A stretch of DNA of 64,000 bases from Haplosporangium gracile. Lineage: Eukaryota > Mortierellomycota > Mortierellomycetes > Mortierellales > Mortierellaceae. How positions within the stretch are numbered: the stretch's first letter is position 1; each line of letters opens with the position of its first letter. The notes beneath the pieces are model-generated. The model did not search any database, was not told the DNA's origin, and saw only the letters and a program-made list of their open reading frames with translations. The position numbers and the translations under genes are program-made. The stretch spans positions 69,014 to 133,013 of the forward strand of contig JAAAUF010000007.1 of the NCBI GenBank assembly GCA_015499985.1, given 5' to 3'. This document shows positions 11,354 through 21,381 of the stretch, in pieces.

Positions 11354-12138
11354 GATATGTTTGTATAGTCAAAGGCGTGTTTGGTAAAGGCGTGATTCTA
11401 TCGATTCAAGGAAGTGTGTGAAAGGAGGAAATGAAAAAATTGTTGCTTAAAGTAGTGAATTGTTGAGTGAGTGAGTTGAGGGCTGGAATGAATGAAGAAG
11501 AAGTGATGAAGAAGCAAAAGAAGATTGAAAGAGAGAGAACAAGAAGAAAGAAGAAAAAAACTTTTTGTGAAGAAAAAAAAAAGGAAAAAAAGTTTCCTTT
11601 TTCAGGCGGAGTTCCGTGAAGGAGGACACAGATAGGGCATCTCGCCGGCTTCGACCGAAAGACATCCAACACCACATCGACTGAGATGCTGGGGCCACTC
11701 ACCCGCTTCCCATCCGCTCCCCATCACTAGCCAGTCATACGTCTCCCTGCCCGCACACACACACGCACACACTTCTCAACTGTGCACACTACACGACGTG
11801 TGTGCTGTCGCTGCCCATTATTTCTCTCTCTTCTTTGGACCATACATAGTTCGCGGCCATGTGTACATCGAGCAGAGTGCAAACAGAAAAAAAGTTCCCT
11901 TTTTGGGCTTGAGCATTGCTTGTATCATTTCTATTCCTTCCACCACCACCACTCCTCCCTTATTATTATTTTTGACACCTCCATCGCTCATCAACTGCAC
12001 ACGGCATCCGAATCAGGCATCACTCCCGACGTCCTTTACACTTCCGAATCACTCACTTGACCTCTTCTCTTACCTCTCGCCACTCACCCTCACTCGTCCT
12101 TGTTTTTCGTTTGATAACAAGTAATCCGAGGAACAAAG
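11354..12138. promoter_or_regulatory. Divergent upstream region with a CA-rich tract
   Basis: This stretch separates two divergently transcribed genes. It has purine/pyrimidine asymmetry near 11500-11620 and a short (CA)n tract at about 11752-11773. Short C/T-rich leader sequence precedes the start at 12139. Open frames here on either strand are low-complexity and I do not count them as genes. Confidence 0.4.
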
Positions 12139-13044
12139 ATGTACGTGGACGATGGTTCGTGGGCTTCCAAGCTCGCTCTTAAAGACAGGGGTCAAGGAAC
12201 GGCTAACCACCTTGTAGCCGTTATCAAGGTACGTCTTTTCATCTTCGTGGTGTGTCTATCCATTTGTTTTAAAACCATACGCCAGCCCAGTATTTTTTCA
12301 CATCCGCTCCCTTCCTTCCTCCTTCCCCTTCACCCTTCCGCTCTCTTCATCCTTCCCGTTGTTCCATTGTCGCTATACTGAACAATTTTTCTTTTTCGTT
12401 ATTCATAGGCAGCAAACATCGACGCGGAACTACCCGAGGTAAAAAGAAAAGAACCTTCAAGGGACATGTTCACTTATTCTCTCTCTTCCTCCACATTTAT
12501 GTGACAAAAAAAAAAAAAGATGCAAAATTATAACTCATACCCATATGTTTCGCCCGCTCCTCTTTACCCTGCTTGAATTTGCCTTTGCCTTGCTTGACTT
12601 TGCTCTCTCTCCTTCTCTACCTTTTGCCTTTACCTTTTCACTTTGCCTAACGTGTATGCAATCGAGCGTCATTTGTAGAGCTTATCGGAGACGGCGAGAC
12701 AGTTCTCTGCATTGGACCATACGATGAAAACCACACGACAGGTAATTGTTATCTTCCAGCGAACTGAATTTGGTTGACAACGTGTTGGGATAAGAAGTGG
12801 GTTCAGTGTCTGTGATATCCTCCAAATGTGGAATCACTGAAATTAATACACTGGACTACTTTTTTTTTTTTTCATGCCATTGATGTTTTAGAATGTGGTG
12901 AAGTTATCGCTAGTGTTGAGGCAGGTCCAGGACGCCAACTTTAGTGTGCTCGACAACCTACGGGCGACAGACCAGGCTCATGAAAGTTTGCAGATCCCGC
13001 CACCACCACCACTTCCTACTTCTACTACTCTACACCACGACTAA
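12139..13044 (+). CDS. Small helical protein resembling BORC complex subunit 7, 4 exons, 111 aa
   Basis: Exons 12139-12228, 12409-12438, 12679-12741 and 12892-13044 join at GT..AG sites, all in phase 0, to give 111 residues. No continuous frame reveals this gene because each exon is short. The product is a helical protein: TANHLVAVIKAANIDAELPE, then SLSETARQFSALDHTMKTTR and NVVKLSLVLRQVQDANFSVL, ending in a short polyproline tail. Its length and helix pattern resemble BORCS7, a BORC subunit that helps position lysosomes in animals. The similarity is by eye and weak; another small coiled-coil subunit is possible. The gene structure itself is well supported. It is convergent with the acetyltransferase at 13180. 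Confidence 0.6.
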
Positions 13045-13179
13045 TCTAATCATATGTCGATAGGATCAAATGGCTCTGTCAAGGGATAAAGGAAAAGTCA
13101 ACGAGAGTGAGCAATCAAAGAGTTTCCTCCAATGTTTTTTTTTTCTATTAGTTCTATGTGTGTGTTCTATGTGTACAAC

Positions 13180-14072
13180 TTAAAGGAGCAGCTCTACGAA
13201 GGTGTTGTCGATCCATTGATCAAACTTGTAGCCGTTCTCCTTCATGGTACCAACAATTCTAAATCCGAATTCCTTAGCCAGGCGGAAGCTACCCTCGTTT
13301 CCTCCACTGATGCTTCCTGTTGCATGTTGAATGGAAGGAGTAAAAGAACGGGGAAATAAGAAAAGGAAGAAAAAGAGCCGAGGTTTATGTTGTTAGGGAA
13401 GCGGATGGTATGGCATGGCATGGCAAAGAAGCAATGATGATTGTCTCTAATAGGAAAATATTCATTTTTCAGTGCACTTTTTACATGTACTTACCGATGA
13501 TAGCGTGAAAGTTGCGTGCCTTGGCCTCAACCAACAGATCCCTGAGCAAGATGCGGCCCAATCCTCGCTTACGATGCTCATGGTGGATGTAAAGGGAATA
13601 TTCAGCAGAGCTATTCAGCAATAGGTGAGAAGAAGGAAAGAGAAAAGAAAAAAAATGCCTCGGAGTCAGCGTTTATCCTTTCTAGCCATTTCATTGAATG
13701 GTTATGGCGGAATCCAACCAGGATCGCCCGTTGACTCATCCCAAAGAATTTCTTTGTTCTCCTCTCGCTTTTCACCGGGAAAACCGGGGAAAGGGTTATA
13801 ACATACAAGCGGAATCCGTCTTTTGCCCTGAAGACGCCAAGAGAGGCATATCCGGCAATGACCTCCTGACCATCGACTACAGTGGTAGCAACGACGATAG
13901 GGTATCCTGCAGCAATGGTAGTCTTGAACCAAGCAAGACCGTCCTCCTGTGACCGCTGACCATAGTTGAAGTTGCTGACAGAGTGCATGACCTCGTAGTT
14001 GACGATGTCGTTAATCTGGGGTGAGTCTGTCTCGATTGCAGGACGGACGATGTAGGTCGGTGTTTCTGTCAT
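13180..14072 (-). CDS. GNAT-family N-acetyltransferase, phosphinothricin-acetyltransferase-like, 3 exons
   Basis: Exons 14072-13807, 13610-13495 and 13316-13180 give 172 residues, the usual size for this family. The N terminus (YIVRPAIETDSPQINDIVNY) matches the GNAT opening strand and helix. The exon 2 segment YIHHEHRKRGLGRILLRDLL carries the acetyl-CoA-binding R-x-x-G-x-G/A pattern (RKRGLG). The exon 3 segment SGGNEGSFRLAKEFGFRIVG plus GYKFDQWIDN is the typical end of PAT/MnaT-type enzymes, which acetylate small amines such as phosphinothricin or methionine sulfone. The natural substrate here cannot be told. No targeting peptide is seen, so it is probably cytosolic. The second acceptor site was chosen because only it keeps the GNAT frame. 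Confidence 0.85.
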
Positions 14073-14968
14073 GATTGTCTGTCTGTGATGTCGTAGACAA
14101 GAGAGGATGAGGAAGGAGGGAAGAGGGAGGATGAGTGGAAGAAGGAGAGGAAGTGTGTCTTAGAGGACGAGGTTGCTCTCAGGAACCTTTTCAAATAGGG
14201 TTAGGACCCAAAAAAGCAGTCCTAATACCATGACCAGCTGTCGCACAAGGGGATATTGAGAAGGACCCCTTTGATGCCATGGGGCTGTTACCTCGACAGA
14301 CAGGACAAAATCAATGGACAAAGGGAGATGTGGCTCCCTTTCTTTTCTAGAGATGTGATTGAATAGGTCACAGTAGAGGACAGGCAGCTGTCTCCAAGTC
14401 ACACACTTACAAACATCTCGGACACAGGTCCAGGACAATGTGGGGAAGAATGATGCACTGCATGTGTCTATGAACTGGCGTGGGTTCCTCTTTTGATTTG
14501 AGATCAATGAAGTCATTATTCTTTGGCTCGTTTGATGGCAGATTCTAGGACTCAACGCTAATAAATAGGCTGTTCATCATTGCTCGTTCCTGTCCCTTTA
14601 TTCTCTTCTTTTCTTTTCTTTCCTTTTCTTCCTTCTTTCCTTTTCTCTTTCCTTTCCGCTTTCATTGTTCCACTCTCCACTCTTCTTATTCTCTCTTTCC
14701 TTTTCATTTTTCATTTTTCTTTCTTCACCTTCCCCACTCTTCTTTTCTGTGTTGTTCTTCTACCATTTCACCTCTCCGCCCTCACTCTCACTCTCCACTC
14801 TTCTTCAACTTGTACGCACTCATTCTTTTCTTTTGACTTTTGTTCTTTCTTACCTTTCTCCATTCACTCATTCACTCGTTCATTCAACAAAAACAACACA
14901 CACGCACACCCTTTACACTTTTTCTCGCTTTCTTCTTTTTCACTCCGACTCCGAACCCACCGCGTAAT
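14073..14968. promoter_or_regulatory. Divergent intergenic region with a long pyrimidine tract
   Basis: This region lies between the acetyltransferase (minus) and carnitine acetyltransferase (plus) starts. From about 14580 to 14960 the plus strand is almost pure C/T with runs of TTCTTTTC, probably promoter plus 5' leader of the downstream gene. A minus-strand open frame at 14160-14555 has no recognisable domain and I do not call it. Confidence 0.5.
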
Positions 14969-17900
14969 ATGCCTCACAGTGAAAAGCTCGGCTCTATGCT
15001 TTCGTCGACACTCCTGGGCCGTTTGTCGCCCAGCAGCCAAAAGAGCACCACCACAGACACCACCGAAACTGATGCCGCCGCTGCCGCCCTTGATGCTTGC
15101 TCCATCATGGACAAGGGTCAGTCCGACCTCCCCCCGTTGCCCATCCCTCCTCTGGAGCAGACCCTCTCCCGCTACCAAGAATCCATCCGGCCCCTGACTA
15201 CAGACGCGGAGTATGAGCGCATGAATAAGGCCATTCAAGACTTCAAGACTTCCGGCCAGGGAGCATCACTCGACGAACGCCTCAGAGAAAAGGCCAAGGA
15301 ATGTCAGTCACGATCGACCAGCTGGCTGGCCGAATGGTGGGACGACTGGGCCTACTTTTCACACCGCGACTCTTCGACCTTCTATGTTAACTACTACTTT
15401 GGCTTCCAGGACGATCCTCGCATGCCCACTCAGACTGCTCGTGCTGCCCTCCTTGTCGGTCTTGCCCTCGAGTTCAGACAACTGATCGCAACGTACGTTC
15501 CTTTTTTCGTTGTTGATATTTAAATTGGAATGTTTCCTGCGGCATTGGTATTGTGCTTTCATATTCTCTTTTTCGTTGAACATTCCTCTTCCCTAATCCC
15601 ACCAACAAATAACATGCAGAAAAGAAAGGAAGAGGTGAAAAAAAAAAATCAGAAAGGTCGGAGAGGGACACCTAAGCTTACCTGAGCATATGAAGGTCGA
15701 GTTTGTCCTCGTTTGAATGCTCTTATGATGACTTTGGTTGTTATCCCCTTTCGCCTTTTTTTCATTCTTCTTTTGTGCTTTAGGTTCGAATGTACCTTTC
15801 GGACTCGGCTTTTCCTTCTTTTTGTTTTTATCTTACCTTTGATCTACACATGCTTTGTTACACCTTTGGTTTGATCAAGGTTTGGCCGAAAAGAAAAATA
15901 ACGAATGGGAGCCAGTGCTTGTGATATGGGATGAGATAATGGAAAAAAAAAATGGGCTCCACACTTTGGTCTCTCTTACTTTCTCCTTTGGTGGCTGGCA
16001 CCCCCCTAGTCCACCTAATCTTGAATTATCACCCCCGCTTCACCGCCTTAGAAGTTAGAAGGGCGTTCTAATATATAGGACATGTGTGATCATTGGACCG
16101 TGTAACGTTGATTACAGGAGAGATATGGATTGGACAGAGATGAAGACGGAAAACGAGGGAGGGCACACAAGGGGAAAAATAGGTTTTCCTTTTTGGGATT
16201 ACCGGAACATGCCGCAACCTTGTAGAAATGCTGTGCTAGTGTGTGAACCATTACAGCTTAGACCTTGCTGCCGTCGACTCGACGTCGCCACGCATCAATT
16301 CTTTTTTCTTCTTTTTTTGCATATCAAGGGAAATGAATGAAGGACACAGATCATGATTACCGATGATGTTCATATGACAGAGATAGCCTAACCAGACAAA
16401 ACTATCCTTACTGACAATTATAGGCGCACATTGACACCAGACATGGCCAGGAATGCACCCTTCTGTATGAACATGTACCAATACCTGTTCAATTACAGCC
16501 GCATCTCGGGGTTGAAGGATGACTGTGCTGTGGGGTTCCCCTACGAGACCAACAACCACATCTGCGTTGTCCGCAACGGAAAATTTTACATCTTTGAGAC
16601 CCAGCTGGACCCCTCCAAGCCTTCGTCGGTATTGAGCCCACGTGAAATCATGATCCAGTTGGAACGTATCAAGAAGATGGCAGACGACGACAAGACATCT
16701 GTCCCCGCCATCGGTATTCTTTCCACGGGACAGCGAGACCAGGCGGCCCAGGACCGTGTCACGCTATTTGAGGCCCACGGATCGAATAAGGCCCACATGG
16801 CCAAGATCGAGTCTTCAATGTTTGTCCTCTGTCTGGATTCGACCTCTCCCAAGACCTCTGAGGAGTTCTCGAGGGCCCTGTGGCATGGCGATGGTGCGAG
16901 TCGCTGGTTCGACAAGTGCTTCCAGCTGATCGTCTTCGCCAACGGACGTGCAGGAATGAACGGCGAACACTCCAAGATGGACGCCACTCCTACATCCCGT
17001 CTTTGCCGGTACTTGATTGACGAAGCCCAGGCGCGTGCCCTCCCGGATTTTAGGAACTTGAATGCTGAGGATCTTTACGAGATTGCGTCGGCCCTGGACA
17101 AGCCCTTACCCCTCAAGTTTGTCTCGAGCACCAAGCTGTTTAAGGCGATCGAGAATGCGCACGCTTACTTCAAGGAGACAGTTGATGCTCACGAGATGGT
17201 CCCGACAGAGTTCAAGGGATACGGAAAGGGATTGATCAAGACCTTCAAGATGTCTCCTGATGCCTATGTCCAGATGGCTCTCCAGCTGGCCTACTACCGC
17301 AAGCACGGAGAATTTGTCGCCACCTACGAGTCGGCAGCCACGCGCAAGTACCGCCATGGACGTACCGAGACTGCCCGTTCGTGCTCTAACGAGAGTAAGG
17401 CTTTCTGTCTGGCGATGGAGAATGAGGATGTCGGTCTCAAAGCCCGTGCGGCGGCCTGTCGTGCTGCTGTGGCAAGACATGCTCAGTACACTGCCTGGGC
17501 CGTCGATGGACAAGCTGTCGATCGTCATCTCTTGGGTCTCCGTCTGATCCGGAATTCTGACGAGACCGCCCCTGCCCTGTTTGCCGACCCTGTCTTTGCG
17601 CGTACCTGCAGGTGGAGATTGTCGACCTCTCAGATTTCGGACGATTGTTTTATTGCCTATGGATGGGGCGAAGTTGTGCCGGACGGATATGGATGCGCTT
17701 ACATGGTCAAGGAGACGGAGCTTGACTTCTGTATCACCAGTCTCAAGTTGGGATCTCGCGAGTTGGGCAACTATATTGTTGAGGCATTGGAGGACATGCG
17801 GTTTATGTTTGAGGAGGTCCGCAAGATTGAGAAGGCTGAGGCAGCTCAGGCGGCGATGGTCGCAGCAGCTGCTGAGGCATTGTCGCATGCCGAGCGGTCG

Positions 17901-18473
17901 GGAGAGTTGGCGATGGCCAGCAAGTCTATGAACCCGTCTTCACCTTCGACTGCCCATTTCAGAGAAGGACGAGTTGCTGTTCCAGATTATGCTCTTGCTC
18001 GGAGCCCCTCGCCCGCTCGTCCCCCCATGCCTGCGCCTAGAACCAGTCTGTTCTTCCAGAAGCATGATCCTGTTCTCCGGACTGCCCTTGCTCGTAGTGC
18101 GATGGCGATGGCCCAGGAGAAGTACTGGTCTGGAATTGACGAGATTGCGTTTGACATTGGCGGTGGTTCTGGATCCCCCGTTCCTCCCAAGAAGGTCCTC
18201 TCGACCTCACCGCCTTCTTCTACTGCTTCTATTCCCGCTGCTACTGCTGGTGGTGCTACTGCAGCAACGGATGCAGAAGTAGGAGCAGGAGAGAGACGCC
18301 CTTCGTCGGGTCAGATTGTTATCGGCACTCGTCCTCGTTCGGACTCTGGGACTCAAAGGACGTTTATGGCTATTCTGATGGGAGAGGATGGTATCTTGAG
18401 CCGTCTTCGGTCCAGGAGAGGAACTTCCAACTTGAGCAAGAATTCCTCTTCCCCTCCCGCCAGTCCTAAATGA
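14969..18473 (+). CDS. Carnitine O-acetyltransferase, YAT-type, 2 exons, 857 aa
   Basis: Exon 1 is 14969-15492 and exon 2 is 16424-18473; the 931-bp intron is long for this window. The enzyme moves acetyl groups between CoA and carnitine so that acetyl units can cross membranes, for example during growth on acetate or fatty acids. The choline/carnitine acyltransferase fold is clear: PLPIPPLEQTLSRYQESIRP near the N terminus, the catalytic histidine His357 in GMNGEHSKMDATPTSRL, and FIAYGWGEVVPDGYGCAYMV near the end of the domain. The first ~45 residues are Ser/Thr-rich with no strong mitochondrial or peroxisomal signal. About 200 extra Pro/Ser-rich residues follow the domain, similar in layout to yeast Yat2. 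I chose the ATG at 14969 because upstream sequence is pyrimidine-rich leader. Confidence 0.9.
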
Positions 18474-18961
18474 ACTATCACCACCACCACCATCTTTACC
18501 ACTCCCATTGTCACCCCTTCGTTTTGTGAATAAACACGTTCATACATACTGCATTCTTGTTTTTTGTAGGTATTTTTTTTATTCCGTTAAGATGTTAAAT
18601 AGATGGTAAGAGAAAAGACGAAGGAAAAATGAAGGGGTATATCTACATAATTGTGGAGGGGAGGATGATGAAAGAAGAAGAAATTGGGATATGTGTGGAG
18701 AAAAGTTCCTTGTGTTCGTCTTTTACTAAAATATTGAAAATTGGTAAAAATGGTATTTTTTTTTCTTATAAACTCTGTGGACATTTTGTTCGTTCACAAT
18801 GGGTGGTTTGCCGAGAGAAGAGAAATGAGTGAAGATGACAGAGGGGAGGGGGAAAAAAAAAGAAGCCTGCTCTCTCTTTCAGCCTTTTTTTGTGATCGTC
18901 AGTGTTATCTCCTCCGCTGTTGGATGGCGAACCAAAAATGGGGATGTGTCTTTTGTACACT
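18474..18961. other. Convergent 3' spacer
   Basis: This stretch lies between the stops of the carnitine acetyltransferase (plus) and the lipase (minus). It is A/T- and purine-rich with AATAAA-like sequence near 18528. No gene seen. Confidence 0.5.
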
Positions 18962-20579
18962 TTAAGCGAGGGCAGAAAGACAGTTGACGGTCTGGGGGGC
19001 GGAGGGGGAGAGGAAAGCGTCGACCTTGTGGAAGACGATGGGGTCGAGCATCTGGAGGACGTGATCGCTATTTTCAAGAGCATGTCATGACAAACAAAAA
19101 GGAGATGGTTAGGAGAATACAAATCGCAAGGAGACCACGCTCCTTTTTTTTTTTTTTTTTTTTTTTTTGGAACCATAAGAAATACAAAGAAAGGCGGGAA
19201 GGGGACAAAGGTACCTGGAGTCGAGACTGCAAATATCCTGGAGAACAATGTTCTTGGCAGCAGGGTTGTTATCACGCAAGAAGCCGTTGGTGTAAGGGGT
19301 GACGATCTCGTCGTACTTGGAAGCGATGAACTGATACTGGACTCCAGGGACAGTGTCTCCACCTGCATTCAAATTGTTGAGGAAGTCGGAGCCTTCAAGG
19401 AACTGGAAGCACGACAGACAGACTGGGTCGAGGATCCTGTCGAGAAGGGGATGAAGAAAGGGGGGAGGAGGTTAGTAAGAGAAATGATTTAGAGGTCACG
19501 AGTATGCAATAGCACTGTCTGATGGGAAATGGTTTGACTTACTTCTTGATGGGATCGTACAACTATCATATATGAAAAAAAAACGTCAAAATCGCAAGGG
19601 AAACGTGGTCAGTCCCTGTAATCAAAGTAGGTGTTTCTCGCTATCACTAAATTCAGATTGATATACTTACACCGAGGGAGGTCAAGAAGGGGACAACGCC
19701 ACTCAAGGTGGTTCCATAAGCAATCGTGCCAAAGGCCGTAAACTTGTCTATTGATTTCGACAACGCAGAGTAATGGAATGCAGTTAATAAAAGACAGGGA
19801 AAAGATGGCAAACGCAAAGCAATTAAGAAAAGAAAGAAGGAACGTACTAACTTTGGCGGCACCGCCCAAGAACTTGAGGTAGTAACGAGGCATGAGTGAT
19901 CCCTGGGAATGACCAACCAGATCAACTTTGGTGGCTTTGGTCGCAGCGAGGACCTTGTCAACAAAGGTCGACAGCTCGGCAGCACCGTTCTCCATCTTGT
20001 CCAGACCAGCAATGAAGTAGATTCCGGGGACGGTTCCGTAAGTAAAGCTGTAGACACAGTATCCAGCAGCCTTCAAGCGAGGACCCATGTAGATCCAGTT
20101 GTCGTCCTTGTTGGCGATCTGTTGGAGGACAAAATAATAACGCGTAACGAGAGAAAGTGCGAGAGAAAAAGAATGGACATGAACGCGTCAGTCACGTGCT
20201 GAAATGCCAAAATCTTCGATCGACGCGTTTTTTTTACTTTCCAGATACAAAAACGAAAAGCAAAACACGCAAACAAACTTACAAGGCCATGAACAAGGAC
20301 AACAGGGCGCTTTCCAGCAGCAGGGACGCAATTCCAGTCATTAATTCCAGCACTAGAGCGCTTGACCCATTGGTGATGCTCTTCAATCTCTTCAGCGGTC
20401 CAGGTTCTCTCACTAACAGGGACATAGGCAGCAGCAGAAGCGTCAGCGGCAGCGGCGGACTCGACCGAGCGGGCAACGAGGCCCTCGGGAATGCGGACAG
20501 GCGAGGCTTCGACAAAGGAGGTGGCGATGGTGGCCAAGGCGATGGCGACGGCGGCGGAGATGGTCTTGGAGAACAACAT
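18962..20579 (-). CDS. Secreted triacylglycerol lipase (class 2 / EstA-type), 6 exons, 330 aa
   Basis: Exons are 20579-20283, 20118-19848, 19747-19671, 19562-19543, 19436-19215 and 19067-18962, with all junctions in frame. The product has a signal peptide ([20 protein letters not shown]...EAS) and a propeptide-like stretch, so it should be secreted. The alpha/beta-hydrolase core shows RPVVLVHGL (oxyanion-hole region), the nucleophile elbow [20 protein letters not shown] with Ser170, and [11 protein letters not shown] near the end. Candidate acid and histidine residues lie in SKYDEIVTP and SDHVLQ. The likely role is hydrolysis of external lipids or esters. Exon 4 is only 20 nt (encoding LYDPIK plus two bases) and intron 5 holds a 25-base A run on the coding strand. 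Family assignment is by motif and confident. Confidence 0.88.
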
Positions 20580-20740
20580 TTTCGGGATTTGCTTGCTTGC
20601 TTGCGGGGGTGTGGTGTGTACTTGAGAGTAGCGGAGGTTGTGAAAAAGAGGCGAGGATGGATGGGAAAAGGTTGCTTAGGCTGAAGTTGGTGGGGCTTGC
20701 GACAAGGAAAAAAAGAAAATTGTTGTGGGATGTGGAGCTG

Positions 20741-20748
20741 CTTTTATA
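20741..20748 (-). promoter_or_regulatory. TATA-like element upstream of the lipase
   Basis: The minus strand reads TATAAAAG about 160 bp upstream of the lipase ATG (20579). Position and sequence fit a core promoter; no experimental support. Confidence 0.4.
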
Positions 20749-21334
20749 CGTGGTTGGACAGAAGTGAGAGAGAGTTGAGCAATTCTTCCACTTCTTTCTC
20801 ATTCACTTTCCTCTCGCAACCCCCATTCTCTGGTGTGTGTATGTGTACGAGTGTACGGATGTGTGTATGTAGAAGAGAGGATGTGAATGGGTGTATGTGA
20901 GACTTTAGAGTTGTGAATAAAATACACTAACAAAAGATAAGCTTGATTGAGTTGAGGACGTTTCCTGGCGCTGCGTAGCAAGGTTTTTGTTTTATTTTTA
21001 TTTTATTGATATGTTAATTGTTGCCACTATATTGTTTGTTATTCCGTTAATGACACTCCCCTTCGGTTGAACCCGTTGAATAATACAATAAAAACACAAG
21101 CAAGGTAAAGGTGGAGAGGGGGCATGGGTAAGGGCAAGGGGCGAGTGAAAGGTATGGAAGGGACGGAAGGAGAAGTGCAAGGGAAGAAAAGAGGTCATAG
21201 CTTTTGAATTTTCATGAGACAGTCATCTTTGTTGTGTATATTGTTGCTAGGTCAATGTGGAGGAGGATATTACGTTCACCCAACTCGTATCTGCGCGCTT
21301 GTTTTTTTGTATTCGTGCTCCTGCCCCTTTGATT

Positions 21335-21347
21335 TATTGTTATTGTT

Positions 21348-21380
<33 letters not shown>

Positions 21381-21381
21381 G
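21335..21381. repeat. TTA/TTG trinucleotide microsatellite
   Basis: Three TTATTG-like units are followed by about ten perfect TTG repeats. It lies outside any recognised gene. Confidence 0.85.

Noticed and set aside
14160..14555. Minus-strand frame of 131 codons between the acetyltransferase and carnitine acetyltransferase genes
   Set aside because: No domain or splice partners; lies in a divergent promoter region.
17106..17888. Minus-strand frame opposite the carnitine acetyltransferase
   Set aside because: Antisense shadow; the plus strand carries the conserved catalytic motifs.
18766..19368. Minus-strand frame of 200 codons over the lipase 3' region
   Set aside because: It reads through the last lipase intron in the wrong frame; the spliced model explains the same sequence.
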